This document shows, piece after piece, positions 1 to 8,497 of a stretch of 64,000 bases of DNA. Each line of letters starts with the position of its first letter. Within the stretch, counting starts at the first letter, position 1. This stretch comes from an uncultured Acetatifactor sp. (GTDB lineage Bacteria > Bacillota > Clostridia > Lachnospirales > Lachnospiraceae). The notes under the pieces were generated by a model. That model saw only the letters and a list, made by a program, of their open reading frames with translations, had not been told where the DNA came from and did not search any database. The position numbers and the translations under genes are program-made. The stretch covers positions 1 through 64,000 of the forward strand of contig CANQNT010000012.1 in the NCBI GenBank assembly GCA_947625255.1, read 5' to 3'.

Positions 1-34
1 AGGGATGCTGCTCGCCCCTATTGGATGACCCAGA

Positions 35-133
35 GCCGAAAGGCGGGCGCTGCCCTCCTTTGGAAACCTCCCGTATTGTCCTCGCCGGTGAGTACCCAAA
101 CTGTGATGAGGGCAGCTTGGGTATCAGGCGAGG
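35..133 (+). ncRNA. Possible structured RNA with pseudoknot
   Basis: No gene covers bases 1-191. The segment folds well on paper: a GCC-GAAA-GGC tetraloop hairpin (35-44), an outer stem CCTCGCC (80-86) with GGCGAGG (127-133), and an inner stem ACCCAA (94-99) with TTGGGT (117-122). Nine loop bases (GAGGGCAGC, 108-116) are exactly complementary to GCTGCCCTC at 49-57, which would make a pseudoknot. I do not recognise the RNA class. It could be a leader of the next gene, or the 3' end of an element starting left of the window. Strand is inferred from the GNRA loop only. Confidence 0.3.
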
Positions 134-191
134 AAAAAGAATAACAGGGATAAAGCAGCATGAAGTTTAACAGACAAGGAGTTTTCAGCCA

Positions 192-662
192 ATGGGACAT
201 TTTGGATTTTCTTACATAGGACTTATATTTTTAATCCTGCTTTTTATCCCCAACTTCTTTTGGACAAAACGAAAACCACAGGAATACACACCGCAAAAGG
301 AGAACTCTATTCTATTCTGCTTTGAGCGAATAAGAGAGACTTTGACCTGTTTTTGCGCACTCTGCTTCTCCGACTTCAACTGGCATGGATATTCTATTTG
401 GACTTGGTGGCTTTTTGCCGCCACCCTGCTGATGCTGTTATATGAGTTGTGGTGGATAAGGTATTTCCGCAGCGAGAGAAAACTCAACGACTTTTACAGC
501 AGTTTTCTCGGCGTACCCGTTGCCGGAGCAACCCTACCGGTGATTGCGTCTCTTCTGCTCGGCATTTACGGCAAAGTGATTTGGATGATTATTTCCACTG
601 TTATTTTGGGAATCGGTCACATCGGAATTCATTTGAAACACCGAAAGGAAATCGAGCGATGA
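192..662 (+). CDS. Small hypothetical membrane protein
   Basis: This 156-residue protein has about four hydrophobic segments: residues 7-23, a Trp-rich stretch near 68-90, and two close to the C-terminus. Charged stretches separate them, so it is most likely an inner-membrane protein. I recognise no family and see no catalytic motif. The ATG follows an AAGGAG site at 10 bp spacing. It runs in the same direction as the TfoX-N gene 32 bp downstream, so the two may be co-transcribed. The candidate structured RNA at 35-133 could be its leader. Function unknown. Confidence 0.6.
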   Translation: MGHFGFSYIGLIFLILLFIPNFFWTKRKPQEYTPQKENSILFCFERIRETLTCFCALCFSDFNWHGYSIWTWWLFAATLLMLLYELWWIRYFRSERKLNDFYSSFLGVPVAGATLPVIASLLLGIYGKVIWMIISTVILGIGHIGIHLKHRKEIER

Positions 663-694
663 AAATAGAAATACGGTAATGGAGGTAAGCAGTA

Positions 695-1015
695 ATGGCT
701 TCAAGCAAAGCCTATTTGGAATTCATTTTAGAACAGTTATCGGGACTGAACGGCATTACATATCGGACAATGATGGGCGAATACATCCTGTATTATAATG
801 ACAGGATCGTTGGCGGCATCTATGATGACAGGCTACTTGTGAAACCAGTAAAAGCGGCAATCAGGCTTATGCCAAACGCTTCTTTGGAACTTCCATATGA
901 GGGAGCAAAGGAGATGCTGTTGGTTGACGATGTGGATAACAGGGACTTTTTAACCAGCTTGTTCGAGTCTATGTATGAGGAATTGCCAATACCAAAGCTC
1001 AAAAAGAAGAAATAG
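695..1015 (+). CDS. TfoX/Sxy N-terminal domain protein
   Basis: This 106-residue protein matches the TfoX_N family in length and pattern: an early YRTMMGEYILYYND segment, then GGIYDDRLLVKPV, then a helical C-terminal half ending in a lysine tail. In gamma-proteobacteria TfoX/Sxy activates competence genes. Stand-alone TfoX_N proteins in Firmicutes are of unknown role and lack the TfoX_C domain, as here. A GGAGG site lies upstream of the ATG. No competence gene is nearby, so no competence role should be assumed. Confidence 0.75.
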   Translation: MASSKAYLEFILEQLSGLNGITYRTMMGEYILYYNDRIVGGIYDDRLLVKPVKAAIRLMPNASLELPYEGAKEMLLVDDVDNRDFLTSLFESMYEELPIPKLKKKK

Positions 1016-1066
1016 ATATGTCCAAGGCGAATTTATCGAAAAAAAATAGAAAAACTGCTCCACGAT

Positions 1067-1099
1067 GCGTAGAGTGAAGATTTTGACGCAACTCTACGC
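1067..1099. other. Inverted repeat between TfoX and XRE genes
   Basis: GCGTAGAGT (1067-1075) pairs perfectly with ACTCTACGC (1091-1099) across a 15-base loop. No T-run follows on the plus strand. It may be a weak terminator for the upstream gene pair or an operator for the XRE regulator that starts 64 bp downstream. Confidence 0.4.
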
Positions 1100-1162
1100 T
1101 TCGTGTGTGTGAAATTTCAATGATTCATGCTATTCTGATCTTGCAGAAAGGAGGAGACGGTT

Positions 1163-1768
1163 ATGGATCAAATCAAAATTGGAAATTTCATTGCGTCGAT
1201 GCGAAAGGAACAGTCTTACACCCAGCGTCAACTTGCCGATATGCTTGGCATCAGCGATAAGACCGTGAGCAAATGGGAAAGAGGAAACGGGCTGCCGGAG
1301 GTTTCTCTGATGTTGCCCCTGTGCGAAACACTCCGCATCAGCGTCAACGAATTGCTTTCCGGTCAGCGCCTGACCGACTCCGAGTACAAAAACAAAGCGG
1401 AGGAGAATATGATGAATCTGGTAAAAGAAAAAGAAGAAAGCAGGAAAAAGATCGTGCTTTCGGCAGCGGTTGTTTTTCTGACGATCTTATCCGGCGTGAC
1501 ATTAATTTTGTTATCCGGTATGCTGGAAATGGAAATGTGGCTGCGCGTCCTGCTCGCTGCGATTGCATCGATAGTGATTGCGGGAGGGATTGCCGTGGCG
1601 GTTGCGCTTGACATGTCAGCAGGAACCTTTGAATGCCCTAAATGCGGCGCAAGGTTTGAGCCGAGTGCAGTCGCCTATATTGCCGGGCCGCATACCATTA
1701 CTAAGCGAAAGTTAAAATGTCCGAATTGCGGGAAAATATCCTACTGTAAAAAGAGGCTGACTCACTGA
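1163..1768 (+). CDS. XRE-family regulator, membrane and zinc-ribbon type
   Basis: The 201-residue protein has an N-terminal XRE helix-turn-helix (about residues 5-60) with the typical QLADMLGISDKTVSKWERG recognition region. Next come a charged linker, two hydrophobic segments (about 98-120 and 124-148) and a C-terminal zinc ribbon with CPKCG and CPNCG pairs. This arrangement suggests a DNA-binding protein tethered to the membrane. A strong AAGGAGG site precedes the ATG. A bidirectional terminator follows at 1797. The target genes cannot be read from the sequence. The zinc ribbon could sense metal or be purely structural. Confidence 0.85.
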   Translation: MDQIKIGNFIASMRKEQSYTQRQLADMLGISDKTVSKWERGNGLPEVSLMLPLCETLRISVNELLSGQRLTDSEYKNKAEENMMNLVKEKEESRKKIVLSAAVVFLTILSGVTLILLSGMLEMEMWLRVLLAAIASIVIAGGIAVAVALDMSAGTFECPKCGARFEPSAVAYIAGPHTITKRKLKCPNCGKISYCKKRLTH

Positions 1769-1796
1769 ACGAACCTCTTTCCCGGAATACAACAAA

Positions 1797-1834
1797 GCCG
1801 GCGATTTTGTGAGATGAATCCCAAAATCGCCGGC
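1797..1834. terminator. Bidirectional intrinsic terminator
   Basis: GCCGGCGATTTTG (1797-1809) pairs perfectly with CAAAATCGCCGGC (1822-1834), giving 13 bp. T-rich bases flank both sides (TGTTATATTT on plus, TTTGTTGTATT on minus). It sits between the convergent XRE and rRNA methyltransferase genes and probably serves both. Confidence 0.85.
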
Positions 1835-1842
1835 TGTTATAT

Positions 1843-3615
1843 TTATATCATCTTGAAATACTCCAGCGCCTCCCTGATCGCCGCCTCTTTCTCCGGCGGG
1901 CATTGTGGTTGCTTGGCATTCTCTGACTTGGGCTTATTGTAATTCTCCCGTTCAATAATCCCACACTTCTGTTTTACCTGCGCGATGTAGAGGGTAGAAA
2001 CCGTAAGACCGGTATGCTCTTTTACATACGCCTTGATCTCTCCATAGGTCGCGCCTTTCTGAAAGCCGGACATATCCATATCCTCCAGAGAGAAGTCCAC
2101 CCTGATTTTCTTTGACTGGATTTCTCCCTTGGAAAGTTGAACAACCGTCTCCACATTCGCCGTCCAAGGAAATTGGTCTACAGCCACGGCCCGCTCCACC
2201 CGGTATCCGTTCTCCAAAAGCACCTCCAGATCCCGCACTAAGCTGGTGGGCTTGCAGGAAATGTACACAATCCGCTCCACCCCATAAGCGATAATCTTCG
2301 GCAGGGCCTTTGGATGAATCCCGTCCCTGGGCGGATCCAAAATGATCAGGTCCGGCCGTTCCTCAATTTCCTCCAGAACTTTCAGAACATCCCCCGCAAT
2401 AAACCGGCAATTGGACAGTCCGTTTCTCTCCGCGTTCTTACGGGCCGCCTCTACGGCCTCTTTCACGATTTCCACGCCAATGACTTTCCCGGCCACGGGA
2501 GCCATTAACTGCGCGATCGTCCCGGTACCGCTGTAAAGGTCGAACACAACTTTGTCCGGCCCGCCCAGATCGCCTACAAATTCCCGCGCCGTCCGATACA
2601 GCACTTCCGCGCCATAAGAATTGGTCTGGAAAAAAGAAAAAACAGATATCCGAAAACGAAGTCCCAGCAATTCCTCATCAAAAAAATCCTTTCCATATAA
2701 TATATCCGTGCGGTCGCTTTTTACCACGTCCGCCAGGGAATCATTGACAATATGTAAAATGCCCGCGAATTTCCCGTCCAGTTTTCCCTCCTTTTCAAGA
2801 GTTAGCAAGCTAACCAGAAATCCATCCAAAAGCCGCCGCTCCTCCTCCGCGGGGTACAAGGTTCCATCTTGCGCCAATTCCTGTCCGCTCTCCCGCTGCC
2901 GCAGGTCCTCTTCCCGCTTCTGCGCATTATCCCCGTCTCCGCCCCGGGGATTCTGGGAAGTGGTCACCAGTGCCGCCAAAATCTCCCCTGTTTGGGAAGC
3001 CTTTCGTACCAATAAATGACGCAAATAGCCCTCATGCCGCAATCTGTGATAAAAGCGGACTCCTTCTCCGGCAAAAAATTTCTGCGTCGTCTCCAAAATC
3101 CGGCGATAGTCCTCATCCACGATTTCGCAGCCCGTTACCGTCACCACGTCGTAGAAGCCTCCCCGCTTGTGCAGTCCCAGGGTCAGCGGTCCGTCCTTTA
3201 CCTCGTCTCCAAAGGTAAACTCCATTTTATTGCGATATTCATATTCTTTAGGACTGCCCTTGATGCCTTCCCAGCTCCAGGGCTCTGACTGTCTTGACAG
3301 ACATCCCTCCAACAATTTCCTTACCTGGCCTTCCTTGATGGCAAGCTGCTCCTCATATGGCAGAGAAAGGTAAGTACATCCTCCACACACACCAAAATGG
3401 GAACACGGATGCCCGGTTTCCAGGGGTGATCGCTCTACCACCTCTACCAGACGGGCTTCCGCCTTCCCTTTTCGTACCTTGTTGACAAAGAGCTTTACCT
3501 TTTGACCGGGCAGGCTGTTTTTGACGATGCAGGTTTCCTCTTCCACTCGGACGACTCCCTTGTTGGGAAAGTCCACCCGCTCCACAATTCCCTCATATAC
3601 CTGTCCTTTTTTCAT
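1843..3615 (-). CDS. rlmD: 23S rRNA (uracil-5-)-methyltransferase, RlmD/RumA type
   Basis: This enzyme should methylate C5 of a uridine in 23S rRNA using S-adenosylmethionine. It has an N-terminal TRAM domain (about 1-60), an iron-sulfur cysteine set (CSHFGVCGGC plus a later Cys in VTGCE), the SAM site DLYSGTGTI, the DPPRDG motif and the catalytic Cys in ISCKP. At about 590 residues it is long for the family. The excess is a charged low-complexity insertion near residues 215-275 and a C-terminal extension of about 60 residues with a small helical domain. The start could be the ATG used here or the GTG just before it; no good ribosome binding site is adjacent to either. RlmD versus RlmCD specificity cannot be decided from sequence. 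Confidence 0.88.
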   Translation of the reverse strand: MKKGQVYEGIVERVDFPNKGVVRVEEETCIVKNSLPGQKVKLFVNKVRKGKAEARLVEVVERSPLETGHPCSHFGVCGGCTYLSLPYEEQLAIKEGQVRKLLEGCLSRQSEPWSWEGIKGSPKEYEYRNKMEFTFGDEVKDGPLTLGLHKRGGFYDVVTVTGCEIVDEDYRRILETTQKFFAGEGVRFYHRLRHEGYLRHLLVRKASQTGEILAALVTTSQNPRGGDGDNAQKREEDLRQRESGQELAQDGTLYPAEEERRLLDGFLVSLLTLEKEGKLDGKFAGILHIVNDSLADVVKSDRTDILYGKDFFDEELLGLRFRISVFSFFQTNSYGAEVLYRTAREFVGDLGGPDKVVFDLYSGTGTIAQLMAPVAGKVIGVEIVKEAVEAARKNAERNGLSNCRFIAGDVLKVLEEIEERPDLIILDPPRDGIHPKALPKIIAYGVERIVYISCKPTSLVRDLEVLLENGYRVERAVAVDQFPWTANVETVVQLSKGEIQSKKIRVDFSLEDMDMSGFQKGATYGEIKAYVKEHTGLTVSTLYIAQVKQKCGIIERENYNKPKSENAKQPQCPPEKEAAIREALEYFKMI

Positions 3616-3654
3616 CACGCTGACAGTGATGGCTTACGCCATCCTCCTTCCGTC

Positions 3655-3930
3655 TTACTTATCGCTCTCGTCCACAAAACAATCTTCTTCATCATTATCG
3701 CTCTCTGTATCATCATCTTCGAACTCATCCTCGAATTCGTCTTCCACGTCCTCCAGATAATCCGGAGTCAGATAACGATAGATGGCATAAGCGACGGCTG
3801 CGCCTATCGCAATTGCTCCAATTACCGCGAATACCCAAATGACGGCCTTGCTCTTCTTCTCTTCCTCATCCTGCTTATGGAACAGCTCGCAAGCCTTCAT
3901 CATTTTCATCAGCTCATCTACTTTCTTCAT
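3655..3930 (-). CDS. Small single-pass membrane protein with acidic tail
   Basis: This 91-residue protein has a short charged N-terminus, one transmembrane helix (about residues 30-52, AVIWVFAVIGAIAIGAAVAY) and a very acidic C-terminal tail rich in Glu and Asp. The start was chosen because AGGAGG lies 8-9 bp upstream; an in-frame ATG 12 codons earlier has no such site. It lies directly upstream of the rRNA methyltransferase on the same strand (39 bp gap). Small proteins of this plan are common in Lachnospiraceae and have no assigned function. Confidence 0.7.
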   Translation of the reverse strand: MKKVDELMKMMKACELFHKQDEEEKKSKAVIWVFAVIGAIAIGAAVAYAIYRYLTPDYLEDVEDEFEDEFEDDDTESDNDEEDCFVDESDK

Positions 3931-4061
3931 GATAAAAATCCTCCTATTAATCTTTCCTGCAACCACTCATTACCACTACTTTTTCAAACTGACAAAAACA
4001 CAAGATAAAAACAAGTTTATTTTACCACATTTTTCAGAAAAATACTACCACATTCCCTGGC

Positions 4062-6464
4062 TCAATTTATTTTTTTCAATTTTGCAAAAGAAGCGTACAT
4101 GATTTTCTGTCCGGCCTTGTCAAATTCCACCGTCACCTTGTAATCCCTGGTATCCTTTTCCAGATGGGTTACCGTCCCAAGACCATATTTCACATGGCTG
4201 ACCCGGTCCCCCTCTCCATAATTCACGGGTGCCGGGGCCTGATAGGGCATCCCCTTGCTGACTCCCGCCAGGCGGTTAAGACTTCCGATATCCTGGGCGA
4301 TAAACGGCTTGTCCGCCTTGGCCGTGGCCTTGCTCCGAAGCGCGGCTTTCGGACGAAAATCATGTTCCCGCCGTGAACTTCCGGCATCGCTTGACTTCAA
4401 ACCGTTTTCCCGCCAAGGTTCGTCCACATCGCCTTGCCGGAAGCCGCCGTCCCTTCTGGATTCGTCCCCATCGCCCTGCCGGAAACCGCTGCCCCGCACT
4501 GCTCCGCCAGGCATTCCCTTACGTTTTTCCGAATCCTCATCCGTCGCGAACAATTCCTGGGGAATCTCCCGGACAAAGCAGCTGACCGCGTGATATTGTG
4601 TCTCGCCATGCATCATCCTGGTCCTGGCACAAGTCAGGATCAGCTCCTCCATGGTTCTGGTAATGCCCACATAAGCCAGCCTGCGTTCCTCTTCCATATC
4701 TGCGGGATCCTCGGAATGGGCGGATTGATAGCTGGGGAACAGCCCATCCTCCATGCCTGCCATATATACCACCGGGAACTCCAGGCCTTTTGCACTATGA
4801 AACGTCATAAGCAAAACTCGGTTACTGCCGCCTTCCACCTGATCAATGTCGGCCACCAGGGCAATCTCCTCCAGAAACTCTCCCAGCGTTGCCTGATCAT
4901 GGGTTTCTTCAAAGCTGACGGCCTTATTGATCAGCTCCTCCACATTTTCATAGCGATCCTCCGCATTCTCATCGTCAACGCCGTCCAGATATTCACGATA
5001 CTTTATTGTCTCCAAAATATCACGGATCAAGTCGCTGACGCTGAAATATTCCGCTTTTGTACGAAACGACTGAATCAATGTCACAAAAGAATCGATTTTG
5101 GCGCCTGCCTTGCCAATATCCATGATATTGTCGGCATCCCGCAAAGCCTCATAAAAGCTAATGTCCCGCATTTGGGCATAATCATCCACCTTGACAACGG
5201 TGGAAGCACCAATGCCCCGCTTCGGAATATTGATGATCCTTTTAACGGCCAGATCATCCCGGGCATTGTCGATGGTTTTCAGATAAGCCAGGATATCCTT
5301 GATCTCCTTACGCGCGTAAAAGTTCACACCGCCCACCACGTCATAAGGGATCCCTTCCGATACCATCTGCTCCTCCAGAAGTCTGGACTGGGCGTTGGTA
5401 CGGTATAGCACGGCAAAATCTCCATACTGCCGCTTTCCATAACCAATTTTTAACAAGATATCCGAAGCGATAAACTCCGCTTCCTCGTAAGCCGTGTCAA
5501 ACTGCCGAAATCGCACGCCGTTTCCCGCTCCCTTGTCGGTCCAGAGAAACTTGCTCTTTCTATCCTTGTTATTGCTGATCACCGCGTTGGCGGCATCCAG
5601 CACATTCTGGGTAGATCGATAATTTTGCTCCAGCTTGATCACTTTCGCTTCCGGATACACTTTTTCAAAATCCAGAATATTCCGGATGTCCGCACCACGG
5701 AACTTGTAAATGGACTGGTCATCATCCCCCACCACGCAAAGATTACGGTACTTCCCGGCTAACAGGCGGATCAATTCAAACTGTGCATGGTTCGTATCCT
5801 GATATTCATCCACGCTGATGTACTGAAAACGTTCCTGATAGGAATCCAGAATCTCGGGACAAGCCTTGAACAGCTCCACCGTCTTGACGATCAAATCGTC
5901 AAAATCCAGCGCGTTGTTTTTCTTCAAGACCTCCTGATACTCCTGATAAACATCTCCGAACTTTTTCTTGGAAAAATCCATTACGTTTGCGGTCCGATAT
6001 TCCAACGGAGCGACCAGCCTGTCCTTGGCTTGGGAGATGACCCGCAGAAAATCCTTTTCCTTGTACTGCTTCGTGTCAATGTTGAAACGCTTGCAAATAT
6101 CCTTAACGACCGCCTTTTGATCATCGGTATCATAAATGGTAAAATTGTTGCCGTAGCCCAAATGGTCAATATACCGGCGCAAAATCCGGACACAGGTGGA
6201 ATGAAAGGTTCCCACCCATATCTGCTCCGAACCGAACCCCACCAACTGATTCACCCGTTCCCGCAATTCCCCGGCGGCCTTGTTGGTAAAAGTAATGGCG
6301 AGGATATTCCAGGGATTGATGCCGATTCCCTCAATCAAATAAGCGATTCTGTGGGTCAGCACCCTGGTTTTGCCGCTTCCGGCTCCGGCTAGCAGAAGCA
6401 GCGGTCCCTCTGTAATAAGGACCGCTTCTTTCTGTTCTTTGTTCAATGTATCATATATGCTCAT
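4062..6464 (-). CDS. pcrA: ATP-dependent DNA helicase PcrA/UvrD
   Basis: This superfamily 1A 3'-5' helicase acts in repair and in clearing protein-DNA and RNA polymerase roadblocks. It has Walker A (AGAGSGKT, about residue 28), motif II DEYQDTN, the motif V region TFHSAKGLEFPVVYM and motif VI YVGITRT. A linker rich in Gly, Arg and Asp (about 655-735) leads to a C-terminal Tudor-like domain (GDRVSHVKYGLGTV) that in PcrA binds RNA polymerase. At 800 residues it is slightly longer than B. subtilis PcrA because of the linker. GAGG precedes the ATG. The SPFH gene lies 14 bp upstream and is probably co-transcribed. Confidence 0.95.
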   Translation of the reverse strand: MSIYDTLNKEQKEAVLITEGPLLLLAGAGSGKTRVLTHRIAYLIEGIGINPWNILAITFTNKAAGELRERVNQLVGFGSEQIWVGTFHSTCVRILRRYIDHLGYGNNFTIYDTDDQKAVVKDICKRFNIDTKQYKEKDFLRVISQAKDRLVAPLEYRTANVMDFSKKKFGDVYQEYQEVLKKNNALDFDDLIVKTVELFKACPEILDSYQERFQYISVDEYQDTNHAQFELIRLLAGKYRNLCVVGDDDQSIYKFRGADIRNILDFEKVYPEAKVIKLEQNYRSTQNVLDAANAVISNNKDRKSKFLWTDKGAGNGVRFRQFDTAYEEAEFIASDILLKIGYGKRQYGDFAVLYRTNAQSRLLEEQMVSEGIPYDVVGGVNFYARKEIKDILAYLKTIDNARDDLAVKRIINIPKRGIGASTVVKVDDYAQMRDISFYEALRDADNIMDIGKAGAKIDSFVTLIQSFRTKAEYFSVSDLIRDILETIKYREYLDGVDDENAEDRYENVEELINKAVSFEETHDQATLGEFLEEIALVADIDQVEGGSNRVLLMTFHSAKGLEFPVVYMAGMEDGLFPSYQSAHSEDPADMEEERRLAYVGITRTMEELILTCARTRMMHGETQYHAVSCFVREIPQELFATDEDSEKRKGMPGGAVRGSGFRQGDGDESRRDGGFRQGDVDEPWRENGLKSSDAGSSRREHDFRPKAALRSKATAKADKPFIAQDIGSLNRLAGVSKGMPYQAPAPVNYGEGDRVSHVKYGLGTVTHLEKDTRDYKVTVEFDKAGQKIMYASFAKLKKIN

Positions 6465-6478
6465 ATAACCTCGTCGCT

Positions 6479-7750
6479 TTATTTCAAATCATTTTCGTCA
6501 AATACATCGCCGCACTCAGGGCAGAATTTGGGCGGATGCGTCGGATCCTCCGGCTCCCAGCCGCATTTGTCGCAGCGATAAAGGGGGGCTCCGGCAGGCC
6601 TGGGAGAACCACACTCCGTACAGAACTTCCCCTGGTTGACGGTCCCGCATTTACAAGTCCATCCCAACACCGGAGCTGCCATCTTTGCCTGTCCCGCCGA
6701 CACGAAACCCATTTGCTCCGGGGTAGCCTGGGTCTGTTGGGTCTGCCCGTTCATCGCGAAAAGCTGTCCCGCGTTAATGCCCCCTGCCATGTTCGCCATG
6801 TTCATTCCGGCAAAGGCCATCATGGGACCCGTAGCCTTATTGGAGGCCGCCGCTTTCATCGCTTCCGCCTGGGCAGCAGTCAGCGTAGCCGCCGCCATAC
6901 CGGAATTGCGCAGTACCGCGGTCTTCTGCAGCTCCTTGATCATCTGCTCGTCCTCTTCGGACGCGTTAATTCCGCGAATGGTCATGGAAACAATGGAAAT
7001 TCCGCGAAGCTCTTTCCATTTGGCACTGAGCTCCTGATTAAGAATCTCGGCCAGTTCCGCACTGTGGGCAGGAATCGCGCTATAGCGCACTCCCATAGCG
7101 GAAATTCTGGCAAAAGCGGGCTGCATGGCCGTCAAAAGCTCCGCTTTCATCTGGCTCGCCATCTGAGACTTCTGATAAACATCCGCCACATTACCGCATA
7201 CATTTTTATAGAACAAAAGAGGATTCTCCATGCGGAAAGAATACTCGCCGTTGCAGCGGATGGAAATATCCACGTCCAACCCGATATTGGCATCCACCAC
7301 GCGGAAAGGAATCGGCGCCGCGGTACCAAACAAGTTGCTCATGTTTTCCTTGATGTTAAAATAATACACCCTCTGATCCTTAGGAACGGCTCCCCCAAAG
7401 GTAAAACGTCTCCCGATGGCCGCGAACGTCTGCTTCAGACTCTCCCCCAGATTGCCGGTAAAAAGGCTGGGTTCCGTGGAAACATCGTAAACAAATTCGC
7501 CCGCGTCCGCACAGAACTCCACTACCTGACCCTGGTCAACGATCATCATGCACTGCCCCTCATTGACCGAAATAACGGAACCGTCCGTAATGATATTGTC
7601 GCTTCCCTTGTTGCTGCCCCTGCCATTCATGCGCTTTCTTCCCTTGACTGCCAGAATGTCATTGGACAGAGAATCACAATAAAAATATTCTCGCCACTGG
7701 TCCGCCAACAAGCCACCGACCGCGTCTTTTGCCGCTTTTAACAAACCCAT
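6479..7750 (-). CDS. SPFH/band-7 protein with two C-terminal zinc ribbons
   Basis: The 423-residue protein belongs to the YdjI-like SPFH group. The N-terminal SPFH domain (about residues 50-270) includes FNIKENMSNLFG. An Ala/Met-rich coiled-coil-like stretch follows (about 270-330). The C-terminus carries two zinc ribbons (CKCG...CTECG and CDKCG...CPECG). Such proteins form membrane-associated oligomers; YdjI is linked to membrane stress in Bacillus. There is no N-terminal transmembrane helix. A promoter is visible at 7788-7816 and GGGAGG precedes the ATG. It heads an apparent operon with pcrA, an unusual pairing. Confidence 0.85.
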   Translation of the reverse strand: MGLLKAAKDAVGGLLADQWREYFYCDSLSNDILAVKGRKRMNGRGSNKGSDNIITDGSVISVNEGQCMMIVDQGQVVEFCADAGEFVYDVSTEPSLFTGNLGESLKQTFAAIGRRFTFGGAVPKDQRVYYFNIKENMSNLFGTAAPIPFRVVDANIGLDVDISIRCNGEYSFRMENPLLFYKNVCGNVADVYQKSQMASQMKAELLTAMQPAFARISAMGVRYSAIPAHSAELAEILNQELSAKWKELRGISIVSMTIRGINASEEDEQMIKELQKTAVLRNSGMAAATLTAAQAEAMKAAASNKATGPMMAFAGMNMANMAGGINAGQLFAMNGQTQQTQATPEQMGFVSAGQAKMAAPVLGWTCKCGTVNQGKFCTECGSPRPAGAPLYRCDKCGWEPEDPTHPPKFCPECGDVFDENDLK

Positions 7751-7787
7751 AACAGATACCTCCCTTTTATTGCTATTTTAGAATTTC

Positions 7788-7816
7788 ATTGTACCAAATT
7801 TTCCCCGTTCTCTCAA
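7788..7816 (-). promoter_or_regulatory. Sigma-A promoter for the SPFH gene
   Basis: On the minus strand TTGAGA (7811-7816) and TACAAT (7788-7793) are separated by 17 bp, about 38 bp upstream of the SPFH start. Confidence 0.7.
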
Positions 7817-7835
7817 CATCTTTTCTCAAATATTC

Positions 7836-7864
7836 TTTACAAAATTCCCGCTTTCCGTTAAACT
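7836..7864 (+). promoter_or_regulatory. Sigma-A-like promoter for the XRE-like gene
   Basis: TTTACA (7836-7841) and TAAACT (7859-7864) are separated by 17 bp, divergent from the SPFH promoter. Transcription would begin near 7871 and leave a leader of about 60 nt. Confidence 0.55.
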
Positions 7865-7933
7865 AGGCTTATAGGTTCATAGGATCATAAAGGAGAGTCG
7901 CCGCCCTCAACCGGGACTGCGCTAAAAAATAAA

Positions 7934-8425
7934 ATGAGTAAAAAAGCCACCAAAGCAGCTGATAATATGTATTATCTGGCCCGTTCAGAGGCCGCAGAAA
8001 GCAATCCGGAATTGTCCAGTCGGGAAAAAGCCGCGGAAATCCTGAATATCGACCGTACCCGTCTGGCCCGTATCGAACTGGATACCATCACGCCCTATCC
8101 CGAGGAGGTCAAGGCCATGGCGCTGGCCTACAACACGCCAGAGCTTTGCAATTCTTACTGTGCCAGGGAATGTCCCCTGGGCCGCAACCGGGTCAAAGAA
8201 GTCGCTATCGACGATTTTGACCGTCTGGCCCTGAAAGTCCTGGGTTCCCTTAAAGACATTGATTCCCTGCGGGCATCCCTGATCGCCATTTCAGAGGACG
8301 GCGTGATCGAAGAAAACGAGAGGGGAGCTTTTCAGGAAATTCTGGACTCCCTCGAAAAAATCAGCAATAACGCCAAGGCCCTGCGCATCTGGGCCATCAA
8401 GAACATTCATCTGAAAGAATCTTAA
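7934..8425 (+). CDS. XRE-like helix-turn-helix protein with Cys cluster
   Basis: The 163-residue protein has a cryptic N-terminal helix-turn-helix (about residues 25-70, SREKAAEILNIDRTRLARIE). A four-Cys cluster (CNSYCARECPLG) and a helical C-terminal half follow. The cysteines could bind zinc or an Fe-S cluster. The best Shine-Dalgarno sequence (AAAGGAG, near 7890) lies about 38 bp upstream of the only in-frame ATG. Translation may therefore be weak or depend on leader folding. It stands alone between divergent promoters and the binding-protein gene. Regulatory target unknown. Confidence 0.75.
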   Translation: MSKKATKAADNMYYLARSEAAESNPELSSREKAAEILNIDRTRLARIELDTITPYPEEVKAMALAYNTPELCNSYCARECPLGRNRVKEVAIDDFDRLALKVLGSLKDIDSLRASLIAISEDGVIEENERGAFQEILDSLEKISNNAKALRIWAIKNIHLKES

Positions 8426-8497
8426 GCCTTTTTCAGCGCGCACTTTTCTCCTTCCTTCCTCATATAATAGAGCATCAAACTTGAAGTGGAGGATTTT

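Noticed and set aside
6446..7741. A 431-codon plus-strand frame opposite the SPFH gene
   Set aside because: Composition is Arg/His/Gly-rich as expected for an antisense shadow of a GC-rich gene. The minus-strand SPFH gene has clear domains, RBS and promoter.
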